Shown here: in pieces, positions 54,308-62,251 of the stretch
How positions within the stretch are numbered: position 1 is the first letter of the stretch
Layout of the letters: every line of letters starts with the position of its first letter
From: Planotetraspora mira
GTDB lineage: Bacteria; Actinomycetota; Actinomycetes; Streptosporangiales; Streptosporangiaceae
Length of the DNA stretch: 64,000 bases
Direction: 5' to 3'
NCBI RefSeq assembly: GCF_016863275.1
Contig: NZ_BOOO01000015.1
Span: 248,001 to 312,000, forward strand
Made by a program: the position numbers and the translations under genes
Notes under the pieces: model-generated
The model's input: only the letters and a program-made list of their open reading frames with translations
The model's database searches: none
Told to the model about the DNA's origin: nothing

Positions 54308-55957
54308 CTACAGCCCCAACACGGCGGCCAGGTCCTTCTTGAGGGCGTCGAGGTCCCGTACGGCTCGAGCCCGCGCGGCGGTCACGCCGCCCTCGGGGCC
54401 GTCCTCCACGGGGATGACGATCTCCAGATAGCACTTGAGCTTCGGCTCGGTTCCGCTCGGCCGTACGACGACGCGGGCGTCCCCGGAGAGGTGATAGCGG
54501 AGGCCGTCGGTCGGCGGTAGGCCGGCCACCCCCTCCGCCAGGTCCTCGGCCGACTCCACCGCACGGCCCGCCAGTTCGGCGGGGGGTACGGCCCGCAGTC
54601 GCGCCATCGCATCGGTGATCAGCGACAGGTCGTCGACCCGGACGGAGAGCTGGGCGGTCGCGTGCAGGCCGTGGCGGCGGGCCTGGTCGTCGAGCAGGTC
54701 GGTGAGCGTCCTGCCGTCCCGCTTCGCCTGGGCGGCCAGACCGGCCACGGCGAGCGCGGCCCCGATGCCGTCCTTGTCGTGGACGGGCAGGCCCGCGTCC
54801 GAGCCGACGCTGTACCCGAGGGCCTCCTCGTAGCCGAAGACGAGCCCCGGCCCCGCCTTCATGATCCACTTGAATCCGGTGAGGGTCTCGGCGTACCCGA
54901 CGCCGCGATCCGCGGCGATCTTCCCGAGCAGCGAAGAGGAGACGATGGACGTGGCCACGAGACGGCCGTCGCCCGACGTGCTTTTCAGCACGTGCTCGGC
55001 GAGCAGGCCGCCCACCTCGTCGCCGGTGAGCATGCGGTAGCCGCCTTCGGGCAGCGGCGTGCCGACGGCGCACCTGTCGGCGTCGGGGTCGTTCGCCAGC
55101 ACGAGGTCGGCGCCGGAACTGGCGGCCAGCTCGAGCGCGAGGTCCATCGCGCCCGGCTCCTCCGGGTTGGGGAAGGACACCGTGGGGAACTCCGGATCGG
55201 GCAGAGCCTGCCGCTCCGCCATCACCGGCGCCTTGAAACCCGCCCTGACCATGGCGTCGGAGAGGACCTGCCCGCCCACGCCGTGGAGCGGGGTGTAGGC
55301 GATCGACAACTCGCGGGCCTCCCCGATCGGGAGCGATGTCACCGCGTCGAGGTACGGCTCGACGATGTCCTGGTATCCCAGCGTCGTCCAACCCTCGCCC
55401 AGCGGCAGCGCGTCGACACGGCCGACCGCGTCGATGGCCTCGGAGATCTCGGCGTCGATCGGCGGCACGATCTGCGCCCCGTCGCCCCAGTAGACCTTGT
55501 AGCCGTTGTCACGCGGCGGATTGTGCGAGGCGGTGACCATGACGCCCGCGTCCGCGCCGAGATGCCGCACGGCGAAGGCCAGCACCGGCGTCGGCCAGTG
55601 GCTCTCCATGACCGACGCCCGCAGGCCCGCGCCGGTCAGCACCGCGGCGGTGTCGGCGGCGAAGACGTCCGAGTTGTGCCGGGCGTCGAAGCCGACGACC
55701 ACGTGCTTGCCCGGCCCCAGCACGCGGGCCAGCCCGGCGGCGGCCCGCATGACGGTGACCCGGTTCATCCGGTTGGGCCCGGCGCCCAATTCCCCGCGGA
55801 GACCCGCGGTGCCGAACTCCAGCTTGGCCCCGAACCGCTCCGCCAGCTCGGCGTGATCCTCCCGGCGGAGGATCTCCTCGAGCTCCGCCCGGGTGCCGGG
55901 GTCGGGGTCCTGGCCGAGCCACTCGAGAGCCGGCCGTACGAAGTCGGTGGAGGTCAA
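54308..55957 (-). CDS. Phosphohexomutase family enzyme (possible phosphopentomutase)
   Basis: The 549-residue alpha-D-phosphohexomutase has FGTAGLRGELG at 48-58, the catalytic phosphoserine loop TASHNPPRDNGYK near residue 148, the metal-binding DPDADRCAV and the sugar loop ALGYSVGSDAG. The family includes phosphoglucomutase, phosphomannomutase and archaeal-type phosphopentomutase. Its neighbours are adenosine deaminase and purine nucleoside phosphorylase, so a role in moving ribose 1-phosphate to ribose 5-phosphate is plausible but not proven. It is 27 bp downstream of the PNP gene. Confidence 0.88.
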   Translation of the reverse strand: MTSTDFVRPALEWLGQDPDPGTRAELEEILRREDHAELAERFGAKLEFGTAGLRGELGAGPNRMNRVTVMRAAAGLARVLGPGKHVVVGFDARHNSDVFAADTAAVLTGAGLRASVMESHWPTPVLAFAVRHLGADAGVMVTASHNPPRDNGYKVYWGDGAQIVPPIDAEISEAIDAVGRVDALPLGEGWTTLGYQDIVEPYLDAVTSLPIGEARELSIAYTPLHGVGGQVLSDAMVRAGFKAPVMAERQALPDPEFPTVSFPNPEEPGAMDLALELAASSGADLVLANDPDADRCAVGTPLPEGGYRMLTGDEVGGLLAEHVLKSTSGDGRLVATSIVSSSLLGKIAADRGVGYAETLTGFKWIMKAGPGLVFGYEEALGYSVGSDAGLPVHDKDGIGAALAVAGLAAQAKRDGRTLTDLLDDQARRHGLHATAQLSVRVDDLSLITDAMARLRAVPPAELAGRAVESAEDLAEGVAGLPPTDGLRYHLSGDARVVVRPSGTEPKLKCYLEIVIPVEDGPEGGVTAARARAVRDLDALKKDLAAVLGL

Positions 55958-55984
55958 CGTCGTTCTCCAGTGCGAGGGAGCGGG

Positions 55985-56788
55985 CTACAGCTTGTCGACG
56001 ACCTTGGCGAGGAGCCCGCCCATGCGGGCCGCGGTGGCACGGCCCACCTCGAGGACCTCCTCGTGGTTGAGCGGCTCGCCGACGAGACCGGCGCCCGGGT
56101 TGGTGACTAGCGAAACGCCCAGCACGTCGGCGCCGGCCTCGCGCGCGGCGATCGCCTCGAGGACCGTCGACATGCCGATCAGGTCGCCGCCCAGCGTGCG
56201 CAACATGCGGATCTCGGCCGGGGTCTCGTAGGTCGGGCCGCGGAACGCCACGTAGACGCCCTCGGCCAGCGACGGGTCCACCTCCCGGGCGAGCTCCCGC
56301 AGGCGCGGCGTGTAGACGTCGGTGAGATCGACGAAGGTGGCGCCGGTGATCGGGTTGCTCCCGGTCAGGTTGATGTGGTCGCTGATCAGGACCGGCTCGC
56401 CGACGCTCTGCGTCTCGGGGCGGAGCCCGCCTGCCGCGTTGGTGAGCACGACCGTGCGTACTCCGGCCGCGACAGCCGTACGGACTCCGTGGACGACCGG
56501 CTCGACGCCTCTGCCTTCGTAGAGGTGCGTGCGGCCGAGGAAGATCAGCGCGTTGAGCCCGGCCGCGGTGCGTACGGCCCGCAACGTGCCGGCGTGCCCC
56601 GCGACGGAGGGGGGCGTGAAGCCGGGCAGCTTGGTCACGGGGAACTCGGCGACGGTCTCGCCGATGGCGTCCGCGGCCGGCACCCAGCCGGATCCGAGGA
56701 CGATGGCCACATCGAAGGACCCGGTGTCGGTGAGATTCCTCAGCGTGGTCGCGGCCTCTGCCGCCAAGCCGTAAGCGTCGTTGGTCAC
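55985..56788 (-). CDS. punA: Purine nucleoside phosphorylase (trimeric type)
   Basis: The 267-residue enzyme phosphorolyses inosine and guanosine to base and ribose 1-phosphate. [51 protein letters not shown] and [15 protein letters not shown] are hallmarks of the trimeric family. The GTG at 56788 lacks a Shine-Dalgarno sequence, and TACGCT lies 7 bases upstream, so its mRNA is probably leaderless. It shares a transcript with the mutase. Confidence 0.93.
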   Translation of the reverse strand: MTNDAYGLAAEAATTLRNLTDTGSFDVAIVLGSGWVPAADAIGETVAEFPVTKLPGFTPPSVAGHAGTLRAVRTAAGLNALIFLGRTHLYEGRGVEPVVHGVRTAVAAGVRTVVLTNAAGGLRPETQSVGEPVLISDHINLTGSNPITGATFVDLTDVYTPRLRELAREVDPSLAEGVYVAFRGPTYETPAEIRMLRTLGGDLIGMSTVLEAIAAREAGADVLGVSLVTNPGAGLVGEPLNHEEVLEVGRATAARMGGLLAKVVDKL

Positions 56789-56874
56789 TTTAGTGAGCGT
56801 ACAGAAGGTACGAAGCGCCCCGACCAGGACACCTCGCGATGGTCGTCACGAACGCCTCACGGCCGGTGACGGCA

Positions 56875-57327
56875 TCAGTCGCCGAGGGACTTGCACGGGC
56901 GGGCCCGCAGCGCGCCGACGTAGTCGTCGGGAGCGCCCGCCTTCTCCGCCGCGTCGGCCAGGATGCCGAGATAGCGCGCCGAGGGCAGGCCCCCCTCGTA
57001 GGAGTCGAGCACGTAGGACCAGGCCAGCACGTCACCGTCCAGCGTGGCGACGCGGAGCCGTACCTTGCGGTAGTAGCCCAACTCGGTGCCCGTCCACTTG
57101 TCGAGGGACCCCTCGTCCCACTCGGGGACGTCATACAGGACGACGAAGACCTGGTCGTCGGCGTCTTCGACGATCGTGGCGAGCGCGCCCTCCCAGCTGA
57201 CGTCCTCCCCGCCGAACGTCAGTCGCCAGCCGGATAGCCAGCCGGTGCCGCGCACGGGCGAGTGCGGAGCACGCTCAGCCATCTGTTTCGGGTCCATGTT
57301 GCTGCCATAGGCGGCGTAAACAGGCAC
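56875..57327 (-). CDS. Gamma-glutamylcyclotransferase family protein
   Basis: The 150-residue protein has the YAAYGSNMDP substrate loop at residues 4-13 and the fold of AIG2/GGCT enzymes, which release 5-oxoproline from gamma-glutamyl peptides. The GTG at 57327 is favoured over TTG 57336 because TAATCT at 57336-57341 lies at leaderless spacing and covers the TTG. There is no ribosome binding site. It stands alone upstream of the PNP pair. Confidence 0.85.
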   Translation of the reverse strand: MPVYAAYGSNMDPKQMAERAPHSPVRGTGWLSGWRLTFGGEDVSWEGALATIVEDADDQVFVVLYDVPEWDEGSLDKWTGTELGYYRKVRLRVATLDGDVLAWSYVLDSYEGGLPSARYLGILADAAEKAGAPDDYVGALRARPCKSLGD

Positions 57328-57460
57328 GGCACACAAGATTAATCCAAGATCCCGAAAGTTGAACGAAGAGAGCGCCGGGACACCCGGTCAGGGGGAGAAA
57401 TCCACGTAGTCGGGTGGTTACGCGCCCCTCTTCGGGAGGAGCCCGGCGGGATGCGGAAGA

Positions 57461-58861
57461 ATGGACGGCGTGACGAAAATCGTGATCATCGGCGGCGGTC
57501 CCGGAGGGTATGAGGCGGCGCTCGTCGCCGCGCAACTGGGAGCACAGGTCACAGTGGTCGAGCGGGAGGGCCCCGGAGGGGCCTGCGTGCTGACCGACTG
57601 TGTGCCGTCGAAGACCTTGATCGCCACATCCGTCCGCAAGCAGGCGCTGCTCGACGCGTCCTCCCTCGGGGTGTATTTCAGCGGTGGCGAGGACGGCGAC
57701 GTCGGCGGGGTCACCGCGGACATGCCCCTGGTGAACAGGCGCGTCAAGGAGTTGGCCCAGGCGCAGTCCGGAGACATCGCCGCCCGGCTCGCCGCCGAGG
57801 GCGTGGAGGTCGTCAGGGCCGACGGCCGGCTGGTCGATCCCCAGCGGGTCCGCGCCGGCGACCGGACGATCCGGGCGGACGTCGTCATCGTGGCCACCGG
57901 GGCCCACCCGCGTGTCCTCCCGGGCGCCGAGCCCGACGGAGAGCGCATCTTGAGCTGGCGGCAGCTGTACGACCTGAAGGAGCTTCCCGAGCACCTCATC
58001 GTCGTCGGTTCCGGGGTGACCGGCGCCGAGTTCGCCGGCGCCTACCAGTCGCTCGGCTCCGAGGTGACGCTGGTCTCCTCCCGCGACCGCATGATGCCGA
58101 ACGAGGACGCCGACGCCGCGGAGGTCCTCGAAGAGGTCTACCGCCGCCGCGGCATGAACGTCATGGGCCGCTCGCGGGCCGCGTCGGTCAAGCGCACCGA
58201 GGACGGCGTGGTCGTCACGCTGGAGGACGGCAGGACCGCCGAGGGCACCCACTGCCTGATGACCGTCGGCATGATCCCCAACACCGCGGGGATCGGGCTG
58301 GAGGACAACGGCGTGCGCCTGGACAAGAACGGCTTCATCGAGGTCGACAAGGTCTCCAGGACGTCGGCGCCGGGCGTCTACGCGGCCGGCGACTGCACCG
58401 GCGTGCAGATGCTCGCCTCCGTGGCGGCCATGCAGGGCCGGATCGCCGTCTGGCACGCGCTCGGCGAGGCGGTTCAGCCCATCAGGCTGGCGACGGTCGC
58501 CTCCAACATCTTCACCGACCCGGAGATCGCCGCCGTCGGCGTGTCGCAGAAGCAGATCGAGAGCGGCGAGATCGAGGCCAACGTCGTCAAGCTGCCTCTC
58601 GCCACCAACGCCAGGGCCAAGATGCAGGGCTTCAACGACGGCTTCGTCAAGTTGTTCTGCCGGCCGAACACGGGCATCGTCCTCGGCGGCGTCGTGGTCG
58701 CGCCCAGGGCGTCCGAGCTGATCTTCGCCCTGTCCGTCGCCGTGCAGCACCGGCTGACCGTCGACCAGCTCGCTCACACCTTCGCGGTGTATCCCTCCCT
58801 GTCGGGCTCGATCCCCGAGGCGGCCCGGCGTCTCACGTCACCCCTGTCGGTGGACATCTGA
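57461..58861 (+). CDS. lpdA: NAD(P)H-quinone dehydrogenase, LpdA-like flavoprotein
   Basis: The 466-residue FAD/NAD flavoprotein has GGGPGGYEAAL at 11-21, the CxxxxC segment GGACVLTDCVPSK near residue 45, a second GxGxxG at 186 and the FAD motif PGVYAAGDCTG near 310. The C-terminal His-Glu pair of true lipoamide dehydrogenases is missing (YPSLSG in its place), as in M. tuberculosis Rv3303c (LpdA), which reduces quinones. Its 3' end overlaps the convergent pentapeptide gene by 24 bp. Confidence 0.9.
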   Translation: MDGVTKIVIIGGGPGGYEAALVAAQLGAQVTVVEREGPGGACVLTDCVPSKTLIATSVRKQALLDASSLGVYFSGGEDGDVGGVTADMPLVNRRVKELAQAQSGDIAARLAAEGVEVVRADGRLVDPQRVRAGDRTIRADVVIVATGAHPRVLPGAEPDGERILSWRQLYDLKELPEHLIVVGSGVTGAEFAGAYQSLGSEVTLVSSRDRMMPNEDADAAEVLEEVYRRRGMNVMGRSRAASVKRTEDGVVVTLEDGRTAEGTHCLMTVGMIPNTAGIGLEDNGVRLDKNGFIEVDKVSRTSAPGVYAAGDCTGVQMLASVAAMQGRIAVWHALGEAVQPIRLATVASNIFTDPEIAAVGVSQKQIESGEIEANVVKLPLATNARAKMQGFNDGFVKLFCRPNTGIVLGGVVVAPRASELIFALSVAVQHRLTVDQLAHTFAVYPSLSGSIPEAARRLTSPLSVDI

Positions 58862-60016
58862 CACCGATCTCCTGGCCGCCTCCAGAGCCTGCCGCCCGTG
58901 CCGTACGGCCGCGGCGGCGCCTTGGAGCTCCTGTGGTGTCTGCGCGATGAGCAGCGACCGCTTGGCGGCTTCGTAGGCGTCGAGGGCCGTCTGCCATTCG
59001 GCGCTGGGACCGCTCAGCCGGCTGATCTTCATCTCGAAGTCCAGCGCGTCGATCTCCTCTCCGAACCGGGTGACGTCCTCCTCCGCCGCCCGGCGGGCGA
59101 TCGCGTACTCCGCCGAGGAGCGTCGCCGGTGCCGGTGGGCTGCCCCCCAGATCATGAGCGTCGCTCCCAGGCCGAGCGCGCTGAGGACGATCAGGACCAC
59201 GGGGGTGGACGGGCCTTGTCCCGACCCGGCGAGCACGCCGGTGAGCGGGTTGCCGGCGTCGGTGGGCAGGATGGCGTCGTCGGGGACGTCTTCGGCCGAG
59301 CCGCGCGTCCCGGTGAGGTTGAGGTCGTCGGCCTGTACGAAGGTCGCGTCCTTGACGCCGGCGCCCCGAAGGTCGGCCCCCTGGAGGTTGGCCTGGGTGA
59401 ACTGGGCCTTCTCGAGATCGGCGTCCTTGAACACGGCGTACTGCAGCTCGGCCTGGTCGAACGTGGCGTCCCGCAGCCGGGCTCGGGTGAAGTCCGCCGT
59501 ACGAGCCTTCACCTGGCCGAGCTCGGCGCCCCGGAGGTCGGCGTCCTTGAGGTCGGCGTCGGTGAGGTCGGCCTGGGTCAGCACGATCCTGGTGAGGACG
59601 GCCTCGGTCAGGTCGGCGTGCGGGAACTCGGCTTGGCCGGCCTCCGCGTCGATGAGGACGGCCCCGCGGAAGTCGGCCTGCTTCGCCCGTAACTGGCCGA
59701 GATCGGCGTCACTCAGGTCGGCGCCCCGGAGATCGGCGTACTCCACATGGACCTGCGACAGGTCGGCCTCCTTGAGGGAGGCGTCCCGCAGGATGGCGCC
59801 GGTGAGGTCCTTCTGGGTCAGGTCGACCTCGTCGAGCTTGGCCTTGGTGAGGTCCGCGCATCGCAGATCGGCGGGGAGGGGCGCACCGTCGGTGAAGTCC
59901 TTGCCGCGAAGGTGGGGCCCGCTGCCGGGCTTGCACGGCCCCGCGGACGCCTGTACGGCCGTCGCCGGGGCGATCGCGAGGAACGCGGCGACGATGAGGG
60001 GGGTGATGCGACGCAA
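58838..60016 (-). CDS. Pentapeptide-repeat membrane protein with shared C-terminal cytoplasmic module
   Basis: The 392-residue protein starts at TTG 60016, 5 bases after AGGAGG; longer forms would translate the repeat array. A signal peptide (to about 25) is followed by some 35 A(D/N)LxxA pentapeptides (about 40-235) that form a right-handed beta helix outside the membrane. A transmembrane helix (about 270-292) leads to a cytoplasmic segment EEDVTRFGEEIDALDFEMK with SAEWQTALDAYEAAK. The same segment occurs in the next gene upstream. Overlaps lpdA by 24 bp. Confidence 0.85.
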   Translation of the reverse strand: MRRITPLIVAAFLAIAPATAVQASAGPCKPGSGPHLRGKDFTDGAPLPADLRCADLTKAKLDEVDLTQKDLTGAILRDASLKEADLSQVHVEYADLRGADLSDADLGQLRAKQADFRGAVLIDAEAGQAEFPHADLTEAVLTRIVLTQADLTDADLKDADLRGAELGQVKARTADFTRARLRDATFDQAELQYAVFKDADLEKAQFTQANLQGADLRGAGVKDATFVQADDLNLTGTRGSAEDVPDDAILPTDAGNPLTGVLAGSGQGPSTPVVLIVLSALGLGATLMIWGAAHRHRRRSSAEYAIARRAAEEDVTRFGEEIDALDFEMKISRLSGPSAEWQTALDAYEAAKRSLLIAQTPQELQGAAAAVRHGRQALEAARRSVSDVHRQG

Positions 60017-60082
60017 AGGAGCCTCCTGAACAACCCCCCCGAGTTTTTCCCACCCCGATCTTAACCTCCACCCCCACCCCAC

Positions 60083-60527
60083 CGTGATCATGCACAGGTT
60101 CGGGATCATGCCCTCCGACCGGCGCATTCTTTGCGCGTGATCATGCACAGGTTCGTGAAGTTAGCCGTTGACCAGCGCATTCTCGATGCGTGATCATGCA
60201 CGGATTCGTCCGGTGGGTGGCTGACCAGGGTCGTCGCCTTTTGTGATCATGCAGGCGCCCCCGGTTGCGTGCTTGTAAAACACTTGTGGCCTTGCCCTCC
60301 TGGAATGGAGTGCAAGGCCACAAGCGTCGTCAGGCAGGTCGTCGTCGTCCGGCTCGTGCATGATCACGTGTCATGAACGCGCCGGTCGCAAGCGCTGATC
60401 ACGAACCTGTGCATGATCACGGATGAGGAATCCGCTGGTCACGGGCCATGATCTCGAACCTGTGCATGATCACGCGCGAGGAATGCGCTGGTCAACGGCT
60501 ACTTTCACGAACCTGTGCATGATCACG
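60083..60527. repeat. Mirrored 53-bp repeat array 2
   Basis: The same 20-bp box as in array 1 starts at 60083, 60136, 60189 and 60242 on the plus strand. On the other strand it ends at 60368, 60421, 60474 and 60527. All steps are 53 bp. Five of the eight copies are exactly CGTGATCATGCACAGGTTCG. The 33-bp stretches between boxes share TTGACCAGCGCATTC (for example 60168-60182). The centre contains a hairpin with a sequence unrelated to that of array 1. The array begins 15 bp after the TPM stop codon. Confidence 0.92.
60283..60324. other. Central hairpin of repeat array 2
   Basis: The arms 60283-60295 and 60312-60324 (CTTGTGGCCTTGC) are a perfect 13-bp inverted repeat. After one mismatch, CTCC and GGAG extend the stem by 4 bp, leaving a 6-base loop. 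The stem length, mismatch position and loop size are close to those of the array 1 hairpin although the sequence differs, which suggests that structure is what is kept. Confidence 0.8.
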
Positions 60528-60542
60528 CCGGGGGTTGGGGGG

Positions 60543-61925
60543 TTACCAGTCGCCGCCGCCGAAGTCTCCTCCGCCGAAGTCGCCGCCACCCCAGTCGCCT
60601 CCGCCGCCGAAGTCACCGCCGCCGCCGAAGTCGCCTCCGCCGGCGTCCACGCCGTCCTGGTAACCGGCGTCGTATCCGCCGCCGTAGCCGTAACCGCCGC
60701 CCCAGCCGCCGAACGCGCCGCCCAGCATGGTTCCGACGAGCATGCCGGTGAGCAGGTCACCGCCGAAGCCGCCGTAGTAGCCGGAGGCGTAGGGCTGGTA
60801 GGCGGGACCGGCGTCCCAGTACGGCCGGCGCTGACCGTTGACCACGACCTCGCGCATCTGCGGGTCGAAGCCGCGCTCGACCGCCTCGGCGTCCGCGGCG
60901 CAGGCCGGAACCTCGCGCATCGCGCCCCCGGGAGGGGACCAGCGCACGTTCTTGACCGAGGGGCCGTGCTGCGGGTTGAAGAAGCACGGCGGGAGCCGCT
61001 CGGGCAGCGGCTGGTCGTTCACGCGGGCCTTGACGCACGCCAGGGCGTAGCGGCCGTCCTCCAGGGTGGAGGTCACCGTGCGCAGGTCCTCCGTGCGCTT
61101 GACCGCGTCCAGCTCGCTCTTGGACCGTTCGTAGGAGTCGAGCGCCCGCTGCCAGTCGGCCGAGGTCTCGGCCTGCGGAAGCATCTTGACGTCCACGTCG
61201 AGGGCGGTGATCTCCTCACCGAACTTGGTGACGTCCTCCTCCACGGTCTGCTTGACCGCGGCGAGCTCGGCTGCCTCGCGCTCCTCGCGCTTGCGCTTCA
61301 TGCGGCGGGAGACGACCCACAAACCGGCACCTCCGACGACGGCGATTCCGAGAATGCCCACCAGGATGCCGCTGCCGCCGCCCCCACCGGCGGCGCTGCC
61401 GCTCTCGCCGGCGCCCCTGACGTCGCCTTCCACGGCCTTGTTCACCCGGTTGACGAAGTCCTCAATGCCGGGGACCAGTTCGCTGTTGTTGCCCGTGGAG
61501 AGCCTGGCCAGCTGGCCCGCCGAGACGTTGCGCGGCAGGGCGCTCGAGCCGGCGAAGAGGCTGGTGCCGTCGAGAACGATCACCGTGGCGGCCGAACGGC
61601 CCGCCGCGTCGAGCTGGGAGCCCAGGGAGGAGATGTACTGACCGGCCTGGGCCGTGGTCACCGTGCCGTCAGGCATCGCGACCGCGTAGATCTTGGACTT
61701 GGATTCCTCCAGAGCCTTTCGGATGTCGCCCTGCTGACCCGACGACAGGGGTGCTCCGCTCTGGACGAAGAGCGGGTCTCCACCTCGCCATCCCGCGAGC
61801 ACGGTGGCGGGGTCGGGCGGGGCCGCAGCGAGGGCGGCCGGGGAGAACGCGAACAACGCCAAGAGACCGACGGCCAGGGCCGCTATCGTGGCCCCCACAC
61901 GGCTCAGCGGATGATTGATCGTCAC
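60543..61925 (-). CDS. TPM-domain membrane protein with glycine-rich tail
   Basis: The 460-residue protein has a signal peptide (to about 34), an extracytoplasmic TPM-like domain (about 40-170, IYAVAMPDGTVTTAQAGQYI), a Gly-rich stalk, one transmembrane helix (about 189-207) and a coiled cytoplasmic module with EEDVTKFGEEITALDVDVK and SADWQRALDSYERSK. The last 85 residues are Gly/Tyr/Asp-rich (GGGDFGGGGDWGGG). The GTG at 61925 follows GGAGG. TPM domains occur in envelope proteins linked to photosystem repair or stress. The pentapeptide protein gene lies downstream across array 2. Confidence 0.85.
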   Translation of the reverse strand: MTINHPLSRVGATIAALAVGLLALFAFSPAALAAAPPDPATVLAGWRGGDPLFVQSGAPLSSGQQGDIRKALEESKSKIYAVAMPDGTVTTAQAGQYISSLGSQLDAAGRSAATVIVLDGTSLFAGSSALPRNVSAGQLARLSTGNNSELVPGIEDFVNRVNKAVEGDVRGAGESGSAAGGGGGSGILVGILGIAVVGGAGLWVVSRRMKRKREEREAAELAAVKQTVEEDVTKFGEEITALDVDVKMLPQAETSADWQRALDSYERSKSELDAVKRTEDLRTVTSTLEDGRYALACVKARVNDQPLPERLPPCFFNPQHGPSVKNVRWSPPGGAMREVPACAADAEAVERGFDPQMREVVVNGQRRPYWDAGPAYQPYASGYYGGFGGDLLTGMLVGTMLGGAFGGWGGGYGYGGGYDAGYQDGVDAGGGDFGGGGDFGGGGDWGGGDFGGGDFGGGDW

Positions 61926-62251
61926 GGCTTCAAGCCTCCTTCGCCCTACTGGACGAACGGCAGGGCGCGATAGTTCCTCTCGGCAAAACGGTATCGGCTC
62001 CGGTGGCGGAGGCGCCTCGAAGTCCTGATGACGACGTTCGCGTGCACCACATCGCCCCCGGTTTCGGCGTCTCCGCCCGCGACCTCCGAATCAGGCCATC
62101 CGGCGATCCGTGGAGGACGCGAGGAATTCGGCGACCCCATATAAGGGCTTTTTAATGAAATAACGCATAAAAACGGCAAAACGGACTAATTGACCGGTCG
62201 TTCAGGGTCCACAGCATGCCCGTACGGCCCGGGGCTCGGGCGAACGAGGGC
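61926..62251. other. Intergenic region between carboxylase and TPM genes
   Basis: No gene is supported in these 326 bp. Positions about 62140-62200 are strikingly AT-rich (GGGCTTTTTAATGAAATAAC) within an otherwise GC-rich sequence and may contain the promoter of the TPM gene, read leftward. A weak hairpin (CCCC/GGG) before TTTTT is not convincing as a terminator. Confidence 0.5.

Larger units (their letters stand above)
60017..60542. other. Intergenic region containing repeat array 2
   Basis: The 526 bp between the TPM gene stop and the pentapeptide gene start hold no gene; nearly all of it is the mirrored repeat array. The open frames here encode fragments such as NLCMIT or PVHDHA that come from reading the repeats in different frames. 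Confidence 0.8.

Noticed and set aside
60423-61973. 516-codon plus-strand frame opposite the TPM gene
   Set aside because: It is the antisense of a well-supported gene and starts inside the repeat array; low-complexity Val/Ala translation.
62120-62160. Possible intrinsic terminator before TTTTT
   Set aside because: The hairpin has only 3-4 pairs and points along a strand with no upstream gene.
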